From positions 1 through 21,844 of the forward strand of contig CAYGLT010000041.1 of assembly GCA_964350875.1 (NCBI GenBank): a stretch of 21,844 bases of DNA, written 5' to 3'. The notes under the pieces were generated by a model that saw nothing but the letters and a program-made list of their open reading frames with translations, did no database searches and was not told the origin of the DNA. A program made the translations under genes and the position numbers. Below, piece by piece: positions 5,894 to 14,122 of this stretch. Source of the DNA: JAHBXC01 sp964350875. GTDB taxonomy: Bacteria > Planctomycetota > Phycisphaerae > Phycisphaerales > UBA1924. Within the stretch, counting starts at the first letter, position 1. Every line of letters begins with the position of its first letter.

Positions 5894-7801
5894 ATGCAGA
5901 CCGTGTCATCGTTCGTTCTCGCCGCCGGTCTTGCGGTCGCCGCGCCCGCGTTCGCGCAGGCCGTCGATTCATCCCGGCTCGAGCGTCTGTCGCGCACCGA
6001 TGTGGGCGTCGCGCGCGACGCGTCGCAGACGGGACAGGCCGCCTCGCCGCGCGGCACGATGTTCCCGCCCGGGTCGATCGTGACCATGCGCGACGAACTC
6101 GAGAACTTCCCGGTCGACACCTCGCTGGGCGGCACGGGCGTGACGGCGGCCGCGACCTCGTTCACCGGGCCTCCGGGATTCCTCTGGCCGCTGAATAACC
6201 TGCGCGGGCAGACCAGCGTGAACTTCGTGCGCCTCGTGGATCTCTCGGGCGCGCCGGTGTCGGGCCCNNNNNNNNNNNNNNNNNNNNNNNNNNNNNNNNN
6301 NNNNNNNNNNNNNNNNNNNNNNNNNNNNNNNNNNNNNNNNNNNNNNNNNNNNNNNNNNNNNNNNNNNCTCCCCGCTGATCCGTGGACGCTGTGCCTCGAC
6401 GCCGCCACCACGCTCGGCAGCGGCGGGAGCCCGACCGCCCGTGCGTTCGCGATCGACTCCGAAGCGACGAACTTCGTCGCGGGCGGCGTGACGGCGCGCG
6501 TGTACCTCGGACTCACCGATCCCGTCACGGGCATCGCCGACTCGATCATTTATGTGCAGACGAATGTCGAGTACGACCCTGTCGACGATCCGTTCACGAA
6601 GAACCCGCTTGAGTTCCCGCCCGTCGTCGGTGTTGACATCGTTTCGACGGGCGTCGAGTGGCCTGCAGACGGCCAGTTCCGCACGCTGTGCGTCACCGTC
6701 GCCAACGACAACGCGATGACCGTCTCGCTCGAGGGCGTCGAGATCTTCTCGGGCGCGGCGTTCAGCAACGGCGCGAATCTCCTGCGCGTCGAATCCGAGA
6801 ACAACGCGTTCGGTCAGGGCGCGCGGCTCGACCTCGACAACATCGACTTCGATTGCGATGGGTTGCCGATCGTCACGCTGCCCGATCTCCTTGTCAACAA
6901 CTATCTCGACACCTTCGGCTGGGGCGTGGACAACATCCCGCCGAACCGTCATATCGACGACCCCACGATCTCGCCGATCTCCAGCACGCGCTACACCAAC
7001 GCCAACGGCGTGGTCATGCTGAACGAGGCCGTCGTGATGCGCAACATCTTCCGGGACACGACGCACTCGGCGCCGCCGAATCCCAACGGACAGGAAGCGT
7101 TCATTTTCACCCAATTCAGCACCGACACGCGTTCGGCGGTTGTCAGTCCCGAGATCACCTGGCGCATCGAACTGACGATGACGCTCTCGGACTTCCTCAC
7201 CTCGCGCGGGTTCTCGCCCGCGCAACTCGCGGATGTCGGCGCCGCCCGCGAAATCAATGGGTATCTCTGGATCTCCGCGATCGACCAGAAGGTCTACCTC
7301 TTCGGCGCACCCGAGAACGCGCAGCCCGACCACGACCTTGTCGTTATCGACACGGGATTCACGCTCAACACGCTGGGCGTGACGCCCGGCGCGCCGTTCG
7401 CCGCGAGCGCCGAGTACAACCGCGACACCGGGCTGATCGACTGGTCAATGAACGGCGCCGCGCTCGGCTCGACGCGGCCGATCGTGGGCACGAACGACAT
7501 CGGTCAGCCGCGTCTGCATCGCAACCTCGACACCGTGTTCGTCTGGGGCGGCGACGACGACACGGCGCCCGCCTCGCCGCCGTCGACGCTCACGCTCCAC
7601 GACCTGCGCGTGACGATCATCAAGCCCTGCCCGTTCGACGCCAACGGCGACAACATCGTGAACTTCACGGACCTCAACGCCGTGCTCTCGTCGTTCGGTC
7701 AGATGGGCGCCGATCTGCCGGCCGACTTCAACAACGATGGATCGGTCAACTTCATCGACCTCAACGGCGTGCTCTCGGCGTTCGGTTCGAGTTGCGAGTG
7801 A
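5894..7801 (+). CDS. Exported protein with C-terminal paired dockerin-like (GC-type) domain; internal gap
   Basis: The ATG at 5894 follows AAGGGGGT and opens a signal peptide, MQTVSSFVLAAGLAVAAPAF with cleavage probably after AFAQA. The body (about 635 residues including 33-34 hidden by N) is rich in short beta-like stretches, such as FRTLCVTVANDNAMTVSLEG and ARLDLDNIDFDCDG, and may contain lectin-like sandwich domains, but I recognise no family. The last about 58 residues hold two Ca-binding dockerin-like loops, DANGDNIVNFTDLNAVLSSF and DFNNDGSVNFIDLNGVLSAF. A Cys in PCPFD precedes them and a Cys in SSCE follows, as in the tails of many planctomycete surface proteins. Such tails probably anchor or sort the protein. 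The frame is the same on both sides of the gap when 100 bases are counted, though the true gap length is unknown. Confidence 0.8.
   Translation: MQTVSSFVLAAGLAVAAPAFAQAVDSSRLERLSRTDVGVARDASQTGQAASPRGTMFPPGSIVTMRDELENFPVDTSLGGTGVTAAATSFTGPPGFLWPLNNLRGQTSVNFVRLVDLSGAPVSGXXXXXXXXXXXXXXXXXXXXXXXXXXXXXXXXXXLPADPWTLCLDAATTLGSGGSPTARAFAIDSEATNFVAGGVTARVYLGLTDPVTGIADSIIYVQTNVEYDPVDDPFTKNPLEFPPVVGVDIVSTGVEWPADGQFRTLCVTVANDNAMTVSLEGVEIFSGAAFSNGANLLRVESENNAFGQGARLDLDNIDFDCDGLPIVTLPDLLVNNYLDTFGWGVDNIPPNRHIDDPTISPISSTRYTNANGVVMLNEAVVMRNIFRDTTHSAPPNPNGQEAFIFTQFSTDTRSAVVSPEITWRIELTMTLSDFLTSRGFSPAQLADVGAAREINGYLWISAIDQKVYLFGAPENAQPDHDLVVIDTGFTLNTLGVTPGAPFAASAEYNRDTGLIDWSMNGAALGSTRPIVGTNDIGQPRLHRNLDTVFVWGGDDDTAPASPPSTLTLHDLRVTIIKPCPFDANGDNIVNFTDLNAVLSSFGQMGADLPADFNNDGSVNFIDLNGVLSAFGSSCE
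6268..6367. other. Assembly gap (100 N)
   Basis: Exactly 100 N inside the exported-protein gene. The flanking sequences share no overlap that I can see, so unlike the third gap it probably hides real sequence of unknown length. Confidence 0.95.
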
Positions 7802-7814
7802 GCGCCTCTCTACT

Positions 7815-7854
7815 CCCTCCCCTGTCGAAGATGGGGGAGGGCTGGGGAGGGGGT
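7815..7854 (+). terminator. Dispersed palindromic repeat, copy 5, probable bidirectional terminator
   Basis: The hairpin 7815-7841 (arms CCCTCCCC and GGGGAGGG, inner GTC-GAA-GAT) plus tail CTGGGGAGGGGGT fills the 52-base space between two convergent genes. It reaches the stop codon of the VWA gene at 7854. Its place between convergent stops favours a terminator role on both strands. There is no U tract, so it is not a classical intrinsic terminator. Confidence 0.6.
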
Positions 7855-10800
7855 CATTCGCCCTCGTTCGCGCCGTCCATGCGTTCGCGTGCGCGTTTCT
7901 TCGCGGCGAGCAACCCGGACGCCGATCCTTCGTCGCTCTCGCGCCGGGGCTGGGGCGCGGGTTGAGCCGGCGCGTCGGGCCGCGCGGCGGATCGCTGCTG
8001 CGCCTGGATCGCGCGGCGGATCGAGCGTCGGCGCTCCGCTTCCTGCTCGGGATCGAGCGCCTGACGGCCGAGTTTGACGGTTGACGCTTCGCTCTCTTCG
8101 ACGCGTTCCTTCGCGCGTCTGAGCGAGCCGGTGACGGTCGCTGCGCGTGAGGCCTTTGCGGTGGCCGCGGCTTCGCGGAGTTCGGCGAGCGACTCGCGGG
8201 TGATCCAGCGGTCCCACGCGACGCGCCGGGTCGCGACATCGAGCAGGAACACGAGCACGGCGAGCATGAGCAGCGGGCGCCAGATCGGGAGCGATGCGCG
8301 GCTCGTGGGAAGCCCTTCGCGTGAGAAGAGCGGCGAGGCGGAGGGATCCTCGATGTCGAGGACGCGGCCGCCCGTGAGGTCCGCGATCTCTTTGAGCAGC
8401 CCGACATTCGAGCGCAGGGTGCGGAGTTCGGGTCCGACGGCGCGCGTCGCGCCGCCCAGCACGGGAGACAGTGCGCGTTCGCCCGAGCGGGGCGTGAGCG
8501 CGACGATGTACGCGCCGCTCTCGGGCGCCGGCGCGCTGGCCTCGTACATGCCCGGTCCGGTCTGGTTCAGCGTGATGTCGGTGCGCGTGCCGTCGGGGTT
8601 GTAGACGACGCCCGGAACGGTGAGCAGGTCGATGGGGATGTTGTCGTCGCCGCGCGCGTCGAGGCGGAGTGTCAGCGTGTCGCCCACGATGTCGGAGGCG
8701 AGGTCGAACCCGCGCGAGGCGGGCGGCCGCGCGATCGTGCGCACCATCTGCGTCCACATCTGCGCGAAGCCGGGCCAGGGGATCCAGTCGCGCGCCCACT
8801 CGTTGTGCGCGTCGGAGGTGAACGCGGCGACGCGGCCGAGCCCGGCGTTCCAGTGCGCGAGGATCGGCTCGCCCGTCGGTGAGTCGATCGCGTACACCGC
8901 GCTGGAGTCTTCGCGTTTCTGGGTGAGCACATACCCGAAGAGCGGCGGGGTTGTTGAGGGCATTCCGGCGGTGATGGGCGAGCCGACGGCGCGCATGACG
9001 GGTTCGAAGCGGCCCTCGCGGATGAGCGGCTTGCGCACGACGCGCGTCTCGCGGAGGAAGATGCGCGGGAGGGTGTTCGGGTCGATGACGCGGTAGAAGG
9101 TCCCGCCGCCGCGTTTCGCGATCTCGCGCAGGGTGTCGGTGTCCGCGCCGTCACCGACGGCGATCGTGGAGACGGTGATCCCCTGCGCGCGGAGGTTCTC
9201 GGCGATGTCGAACCCCTGCGCGGGCGATCCTTGCGCCATGCCGTCGGACAGAAGGATGACATGCTTAACCTGCGCTTCGACGCCCGCGAGGTTTGCGCCG
9301 GCTTCCGCGAGCGCCGGGTACATGTTTGTGCCGCCGCCGGGGACGATGCGCCGTACGCGTTCCGCGGATTCGTCGGCGTCGCGGTTCGGTCCGAGCGGGA
9401 CGACGGTGTTGGTGAAGTTGTTGAACTCGAGCACGCCGACAAGGTCCTGCTCGTCGAGCGAGAGGATGGCGCGTGCGGCGCCCTCGTTTGCGATCGACTG
9501 CTGAGAGCGCATCCCGCCGAGCAGGCCGCTGGCCATCGAACCCGACGAATCGAGGACGATCATCATCGCGGCGGGGGGGACGATGAGTTGTTCGGGGAGG
9601 TCGAGCGTGACGGGCAGGAGCGGATCGACGGGCGAGCCCTTCCAGCCGCCCGCGCCGAACGAGTCCGGTCCGCCGATCATCACAAGCCCGCCGCCCGAGC
9701 GCGCGACATAGTCGGCGAGCAGGCGCTGCGCGCTGGGCGTGATTTCGTCGGCGGCGACATTCTCAAGGATGATGAGGTCGTAGTTCTGAAGCGAGAGCAG
9801 GTCGGCGGGCGTTTCGAGCGGCGGGACGACGCGCACCTCGAGGCCGCTCTCGCTCAGCGCGCGCACGAGCGTGCGTCCGGCGCCCTGCGTATCGCCGTCG
9901 GACACGCCATCGACGAGGAGGATCGAGCCTCGGCCGGGAGAGATCGTGAACGCGCTGGCGCGGTTGTTCGCGAGCACGCGGTCGGCGATCGGCGCACCGT
10001 CGTCGCCCGTCTCGGGTTCGAACACGGCTTCGAAGCGGTTCACGCGTTTGTCTTCGAGGCGCACCTGGAAGAGTTCGACCACGCGACCGGGGCCGAACGA
10101 GACCTCGCGCGACGACGGGCCGCGTTCGGTTTGCACGGGGAGCCCGTCGGCGAGGAGCCGGAGCGTGCCGCGCGTCGGGCCCGTCGCGCGGAGCACGACG
10201 CGCACGGTGACGAGTGATTCGGATGTCGCGGAGGGCGGCGCGTCGACGGCTTCGATGAAGGCTTCGCCCGTCGCGGCGTACGCGATGGGGAGCACATCGA
10301 CGGGGGTGCGCGGCGCTCCGGCGCCTGAGGCGAGGTCGCGCGCGGCGGAGAGCGCGTCGCCCGAGGTCTCGACGCCGTCGGAGACAAGCAGGAAACGCCG
10401 CGCAGCGCCGGGCGGGAAGAGGGCGCTCGCGAAGCGGAGGGCGCCCTCGATGTCCGTGCCCTCGCGGAACGAGAGGGAGAGGTCGATGTCGCCTGTATCT
10501 CGCGCGGCGGGAGCGAGGAGCGCAGCGCGTCGGCCGTCGAACACGACGACGCCGAAGAGGTCGTCGGCTTCACGGTCGTTCTTGGCCTGTTCGAGCCATT
10601 CACGCACGGACTGTGCGTAGTTGGTCGTTGAGTCCGTGAACGAGAGTGCGCGCGCCGATTCGGAGACATCGACGACCGCGATAACGGCGAGCCGGTCGGT
10701 CGTGCGCAGGGCCGCGGCGCCGGCGAGCGCACCCGCGAGGATCATGAGCAGCGCGGTGCGCAGGGCGATCGCGGACCAGCGTCGCACGCGCGCCATGGCG

Positions 10801-10886
10801 ACCATCCAGCGCAGGGCGATGAAGGCCAACGGGATCGCGAGCAGCGCGAGGAGCAGCCACAGCGGTTGATTGAGCCCGATGCTCAC
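7854..10886 (-). CDS. Large membrane protein: VWA, GATase-like and second VWA domain
   Basis: A 1010-residue protein starting at GTG 10886, which overlaps the upstream gene's TGA as GTGA. Two N-terminal membrane helices (about 8-28 and 40-60) precede a first VWA domain whose MIDAS reads DVSES (73-77). A glutamine-amidotransferase-like fold follows (about 320-425, SILLVDGVSDGD through YDLIILENV to GGGLVMIGGPDSF) and appears to lack a catalytic triad. A second VWA domain starts near 440 with MIDAS DSSGS (446-450), Thr in GGGTNMYPAL and Asp in ILLSDGMAQ. A further membrane helix lies at about 868-885, and a charged tail of about 125 residues ends the protein. BatA/BatB-type cell-envelope proteins share parts of this plan. 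The role is unknown; protein-protein or metal-dependent adhesion at the envelope is inference. No MoxR ATPase or DUF58 gene is in the window. Confidence 0.83.
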   Translation of the reverse strand: MSIGLNQPLWLLLALLAIPLAFIALRWMVAMARVRRWSAIALRTALLMILAGALAGAAALRTTDRLAVIAVVDVSESARALSFTDSTTNYAQSVREWLEQAKNDREADDLFGVVVFDGRRAALLAPAARDTGDIDLSLSFREGTDIEGALRFASALFPPGAARRFLLVSDGVETSGDALSAARDLASGAGAPRTPVDVLPIAYAATGEAFIEAVDAPPSATSESLVTVRVVLRATGPTRGTLRLLADGLPVQTERGPSSREVSFGPGRVVELFQVRLEDKRVNRFEAVFEPETGDDGAPIADRVLANNRASAFTISPGRGSILLVDGVSDGDTQGAGRTLVRALSESGLEVRVVPPLETPADLLSLQNYDLIILENVAADEITPSAQRLLADYVARSGGGLVMIGGPDSFGAGGWKGSPVDPLLPVTLDLPEQLIVPPAAMMIVLDSSGSMASGLLGGMRSQQSIANEGAARAILSLDEQDLVGVLEFNNFTNTVVPLGPNRDADESAERVRRIVPGGGTNMYPALAEAGANLAGVEAQVKHVILLSDGMAQGSPAQGFDIAENLRAQGITVSTIAVGDGADTDTLREIAKRGGGTFYRVIDPNTLPRIFLRETRVVRKPLIREGRFEPVMRAVGSPITAGMPSTTPPLFGYVLTQKREDSSAVYAIDSPTGEPILAHWNAGLGRVAAFTSDAHNEWARDWIPWPGFAQMWTQMVRTIARPPASRGFDLASDIVGDTLTLRLDARGDDNIPIDLLTVPGVVYNPDGTRTDITLNQTGPGMYEASAPAPESGAYIVALTPRSGERALSPVLGGATRAVGPELRTLRSNVGLLKEIADLTGGRVLDIEDPSASPLFSREGLPTSRASLPIWRPLLMLAVLVFLLDVATRRVAWDRWITRESLAELREAAATAKASRAATVTGSLRRAKERVEESEASTVKLGRQALDPEQEAERRRSIRRAIQAQQRSAARPDAPAQPAPQPRRESDEGSASGLLAAKKRARERMDGANEGE

Positions 10887-13309
10887 CCGCCGCCCCCGCC
10901 GCCCCCGCTGCCCCGCGATCCGGAGGACGGCTTCACATCGGCCGCGTCGGGCGCGGGCGCCGCGCGTTCGACTGCGTTGGGCAGTCGCTGGAAGTAGCGA
11001 CGGATGATGTCCGAATAGCGCGAGGGCGCGCGTTGTTCTTCGATGGCGCGTTGCGCGCCCTGCGCGGCCTCGGCGAGTCGGCGCTGTGCGTCGACCGTGC
11101 CGCGCGACGCGTCGCCCTCGGGCTTGCCCTCGGTGAGCCACTCGGCGATGACGCGGCCCGCGTCGTCTTCGGTTCCGCCCGGCCTGCGGGCGTCCATGTC
11201 AGCGGTGCGCGCGTCGGTGAAATCGTCGGGGGTCGGGCCCCGCTCGCGCGCGATCTGTTCGGCGAGGCGGCGGAGTTCTTCGCGTTCCTGCGGCGAGAGG
11301 TCCTGCATGACGCGTTCGGCCTGCTCGCGTAGGCGCGCGGCCTCTTCGCGGCTCTGCTGCGCCGTGCGTTGGCGTTCGGCGAACTGGCGGACTTTGTCTA
11401 TTGCGCGGCCGACGCCGTCGTTGGTTTGGCCCTGGCCCGACTGCTCGCCGCTGCTTTCCGCTTCGTTGGTGGAGGATCCGGGCGCGTCGTTGTCGCTCGG
11501 GCGGTCCGCGGCGCCTCCGGGCCTGCGCTCGACACTTTCCTGCTCTGCGCCCTGTCCCTGCGCGTTGCGCGGCGAGGGCTGCGCGTCGTCGGGCGTCGGT
11601 TGGTTGCTGGGCGAAGCGGCGTCGTCGCCGCTGGAACCGGGCGCGTCGTCCGTGCCTTGTTGAGGGTTGCCGTCGGGTCGCTTGGCGTCGTCAACCTGAC
11701 GGCCGGCGCCCTTCTCGGCGGTGTTGTCGTCGCCCTGGTCCGAGCCGACATCCTGCGCGGGGCCTTGCTGAGGCGTGCGCTGGGGTGCGCCGGGGTCCTT
11801 CTCGGATTCGCGCTGTGATGGATCGCTCTGGTTCTGCGGGCGATCTTCGCCTGCTGAGGCGCGGCGCTGATCGTCCGGCGGTGTGCCCGGCTCGTTGCGC
11901 TGCGCGTTGTCCGACTCGGGCGCGGACGGTTCTGTCGGCGGCTGTTGCGTGGGTGATTGAGGCGGCGGGGGCGTGGGCGGGATGCTCTCGGGATCGCGCG
12001 CGTTCTCGGCGGCCTTGTCGAGCGCGTCGGCGAGTTCGCGAAGGTCTCGGCGCGCCTGCTCGTCGGCGGCCGCGTTCTTGTTCTGTTCCGCGATTCGCTC
12101 GGCGAGCCGGTCGGCCTGCTCGGGCGCGAGTTGGCGGTCTTCGAGCGCGCGGCGGATCTCGTCGGCGTCGAGCGAGTCGGCGAGTTCGTTGGCGGTGTTG
12201 TCCGGCACGCCGTGCTCGCGGAGTGATTCGGCAGCGTCCTGATTCTTCGGGGTCGTCGCGTCGTCGGCGCCGGGCGTGGCCTCGGCGGGCTCGTTCGACC
12301 CTTCGCGCGGCGCGGACGCTTCGTCGAGCGCGCGGGCGAGCGAGTCAAGGTCTCGCGCGAGTTGTTCGCGCTGGGCGGGCGTGGCTGCGGAGTCCTTCGC
12401 GATCTCCCGGCGGAGGTCTTCGAGGGCCTGGGCGGCGGATTCGAAGTCGTTGCGGCGCAGGGCGTCTTCGAGTTCGGAGGTCGAGGATTGCGCGGATTCG
12501 TCGTTGCGCGCGCCGAGTCGCTCGTTCAGCGCGTCGAGGGAGCGGTCTTCGCGCTCGGCGCGGTCTTCGAAGGACTGCGCAAGGTCTCCCAAGCGCGACG
12601 CGGCCTCGGTGCGCGCGTCGTCGGCGTCGATGGCGCCCTCGGCGAGTTCGCGCTCGAGTTCTTCGAGGGCGCGGAGTTGCTCGGGGGTTGCGGCGTCGCC
12701 CGACTCGGTCGTCGCGGCGTTGCGCAGTTCTTCCTTGAGTTGTTCGATCGTGTTCGCGGCCTGATCGCGATCTTCCTGCATGGCGACTTCGACGACGCGA
12801 CGGTCGTTGCGCTCGAGCACATCGAAGACGGGCGTGAAGAGGGCGGCGGCGATGAGGCCCGCGGCCGCGAACGGCGCGGCGAACCACCAGTTGTCGAAGC
12901 GCAGTGGGATGGCGCGGCGGATCTTCGCGTCGCCGGCGACGCGGTCGGCGTCGCGCTGTGCGAGGGTGAAGAAGGGGTCGCTCGCCTCTCCGTTGTGCGC
13001 GGCGTGTTCGAGGGCGAGCGCCGAAGACACGCGGTCGCGGAAGCCCAGCGCGTGGTCGAGCACGATGGAGGCGTCGCCTGCGCGGCGTCGCGCGCGGGAG
13101 GCGAGAACGATTGCGGCTGCGGCGCCGAGCGTGAGGGGCGTTGCGATCAGCGCCCACACCGGGAGATCGAACGCGAAGATTCTGTCGGCGGCGACGAGCG
13201 CCAGCCCGCCCAGGGCGGAGACGGTGGCGCAGCGTCCGGCGGCGCGGACGAGCGACGCCAGCCAGAGGCGGCGGTCCGCGGCGTTCGCGATGGCCCGGGC
13301 GCGGCTCAT
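10883..13309 (-). CDS. DUF4175-like membrane protein with long coiled-coil, low-complexity region
   Basis: This 808-residue protein (start ATG 13307-13309; an in-frame TTG at 13315 adds two residues) begins MSRARAIANAADRRLWLASL. Membrane helices lie at about 27-46 and 52-71, and a third at about 141-160 (WWFAAPFAAAGLIAAALFTP). The rest is a very long charged region. First comes a coiled coil with repeated ELE/EEL patterns (about 165-420). A Pro/Gln/Ser/Asp-rich disordered stretch follows (about 420-640). Another helical stretch (about 640-770, REEAARLREQAERVMQDLSP) leads to a Gly-only C-terminal run. The topology resembles DUF4175-type proteins found beside VWA/MoxR clusters in planctomycetes; that family name is recalled, not verified. 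It is the first gene of a two-gene unit with the VWA protein, and the pair probably work together at the membrane. Confidence 0.72.
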   Translation of the reverse strand: MSRARAIANAADRRLWLASLVRAAGRCATVSALGGLALVAADRIFAFDLPVWALIATPLTLGAAAAIVLASRARRRAGDASIVLDHALGFRDRVSSALALEHAAHNGEASDPFFTLAQRDADRVAGDAKIRRAIPLRFDNWWFAAPFAAAGLIAAALFTPVFDVLERNDRRVVEVAMQEDRDQAANTIEQLKEELRNAATTESGDAATPEQLRALEELERELAEGAIDADDARTEAASRLGDLAQSFEDRAEREDRSLDALNERLGARNDESAQSSTSELEDALRRNDFESAAQALEDLRREIAKDSAATPAQREQLARDLDSLARALDEASAPREGSNEPAEATPGADDATTPKNQDAAESLREHGVPDNTANELADSLDADEIRRALEDRQLAPEQADRLAERIAEQNKNAAADEQARRDLRELADALDKAAENARDPESIPPTPPPPQSPTQQPPTEPSAPESDNAQRNEPGTPPDDQRRASAGEDRPQNQSDPSQRESEKDPGAPQRTPQQGPAQDVGSDQGDDNTAEKGAGRQVDDAKRPDGNPQQGTDDAPGSSGDDAASPSNQPTPDDAQPSPRNAQGQGAEQESVERRPGGAADRPSDNDAPGSSTNEAESSGEQSGQGQTNDGVGRAIDKVRQFAERQRTAQQSREEAARLREQAERVMQDLSPQEREELRRLAEQIARERGPTPDDFTDARTADMDARRPGGTEDDAGRVIAEWLTEGKPEGDASRGTVDAQRRLAEAAQGAQRAIEEQRAPSRYSDIIRRYFQRLPNAVERAAPAPDAADVKPSSGSRGSGGGGGGG

Positions 13310-13417
13310 ACCCAATATGGTACGGCCGAGAGGCCGGTTTGATCGCGCGGCTGCGGTGGCTGTTCGGGTTCTAGGATTCCGCGAGATACAACCATCACTC
13401 CGATCGAAAGGTCAGCC
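13310..13417. promoter_or_regulatory. Divergent promoter region
   Basis: 108 bases between the divergent starts of the DUF4175-like gene and the DinB-like gene. It must hold promoters for both. AAAGGTC just before 13418 is a plausible ribosome binding site. No clear -10/-35 pair stands out. Confidence 0.4.
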
Positions 13418-14118
13418 ATGCCGAGCCACTTCGCGACATTCGTTCTTCCGGGCGCGGTTCTTTCGCGCGGCTACGCGGGTCTTGTCGCCGCCGGGATCGA
13501 GGACGCGCAGGGGGCGTGCATGCCCGACGGCGTGAACACGAACCACCCGACCTTCGTGTACGGCCACCTGGCGATCTATCCGGATCGGATCTTCAAGATG
13601 CTGGGGCGCGAGGACCTCGCGAAGACCGACGCGCGGTACGAGGAACTCTTCTCTCCGATGGTGAGTTGCGAGCACGACGGCGATGGCAGGAAGTATCCGC
13701 CGCTCAGCGAGGTGTTCGCGCGGTACACCGAGCGGACCGACGCGCTGATCGAATTCCTGAAGACGGTCGATGACGGCGCGCTGTCGAAGCAGAACCCGAA
13801 CGAAGCGATGCGCGAGCGTTTCCCGACGATCGGCGCGATGGCGGCGTTCATGCTCCAGTCGCACACGATGATGCATCTCGGTCAGATCAGCGCGTGGCGC
13901 CGCGTGATGGGCATGGGCGAGGCGATGCCGCGTCCCCANNNNNNNNNNNNNNNNNNNNNNNNNNNNNNNNNNNNNNNNNNNNNNNNNNNNNNNNNNNNNN
14001 NNNNNNNNNNNNNNNNNNNNNNNNNNNNNNNNNNNNNNAGATCAGCGCGTGGCGCCGCGTGATGGGCATGGGCGAGGCGATGCCGCGTCCCCAAGCCCCG
14101 GCGACCGCGAAGGCCTGA
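13418..14118 (+). CDS. DinB-like metal-binding protein; split only by an assembly artefact
   Basis: DinB/YfiT-like proteins are small four-helix bundles carrying a three-histidine metal site. Many act as thiol-dependent transferases, often of unknown substrate. Here H50 (in YGHLAIY) and H149 and H153 (in SHTMMHLGQISAWRR) fit the triad, and NHPTFVYGHL is a typical first motif. The start ATG at 13418 follows AAAGGTC. The sequence runs to 13938, then 100 N, then a second copy of the last 55 bases. Joining 13418-13938 to 14094-14118 restores an intact frame of 181 residues ending EAMPRPQAPATAKA and a TGA. Read straight through the N run, the frame is broken. The stop is only 4 bases from the convergent kinase gene. 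Confidence 0.82.
13884..13938 (+). repeat. Left copy of a 55-bp duplicated contig end
   Basis: These 55 bases are identical to 14039-14093 on the other side of the N run, from AGATCAGCGCG to CGCGTCCCCA. They encode QISAWRRVMGMGEAMPRP of the DinB-like protein, so the second copy is an overlapping contig end and not a real repeat. Confidence 0.9.
13939..14038. other. Assembly gap (100 N), probably spurious
   Basis: Exactly 100 N between two identical 55-bp flanks. The contigs overlap by 55 bases, so no sequence needs to be missing. Confidence 0.92.
14039..14093 (+). repeat. Right copy of the 55-bp duplicated contig end
   Basis: Identical to 13884-13938. It should be collapsed onto it, after which the DinB-like gene continues from 14094. 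Confidence 0.9.
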
Positions 14119-14122
14119 GCGT

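Noticed and set aside
5969..7333. Long minus-strand frame opposite the exported protein
   Set aside because: Its Arg/Val-rich composition and passage through the N run mark it as an antisense shadow. The plus strand carries a signal peptide and a dockerin-like tail.
10883..13309. Plus-strand frames over the coiled-coil protein gene (for example 12362-13342)
   Set aside because: Products are Arg- or Gly/Val-rich and lack motifs. The minus-strand product has clear membrane helices and coiled coils.
13884..14093. True tandem duplication or mobile-element insertion in the DinB-like gene
   Set aside because: The two copies are perfectly identical and flank a 100-N placeholder, and collapsing them restores the reading frame exactly.
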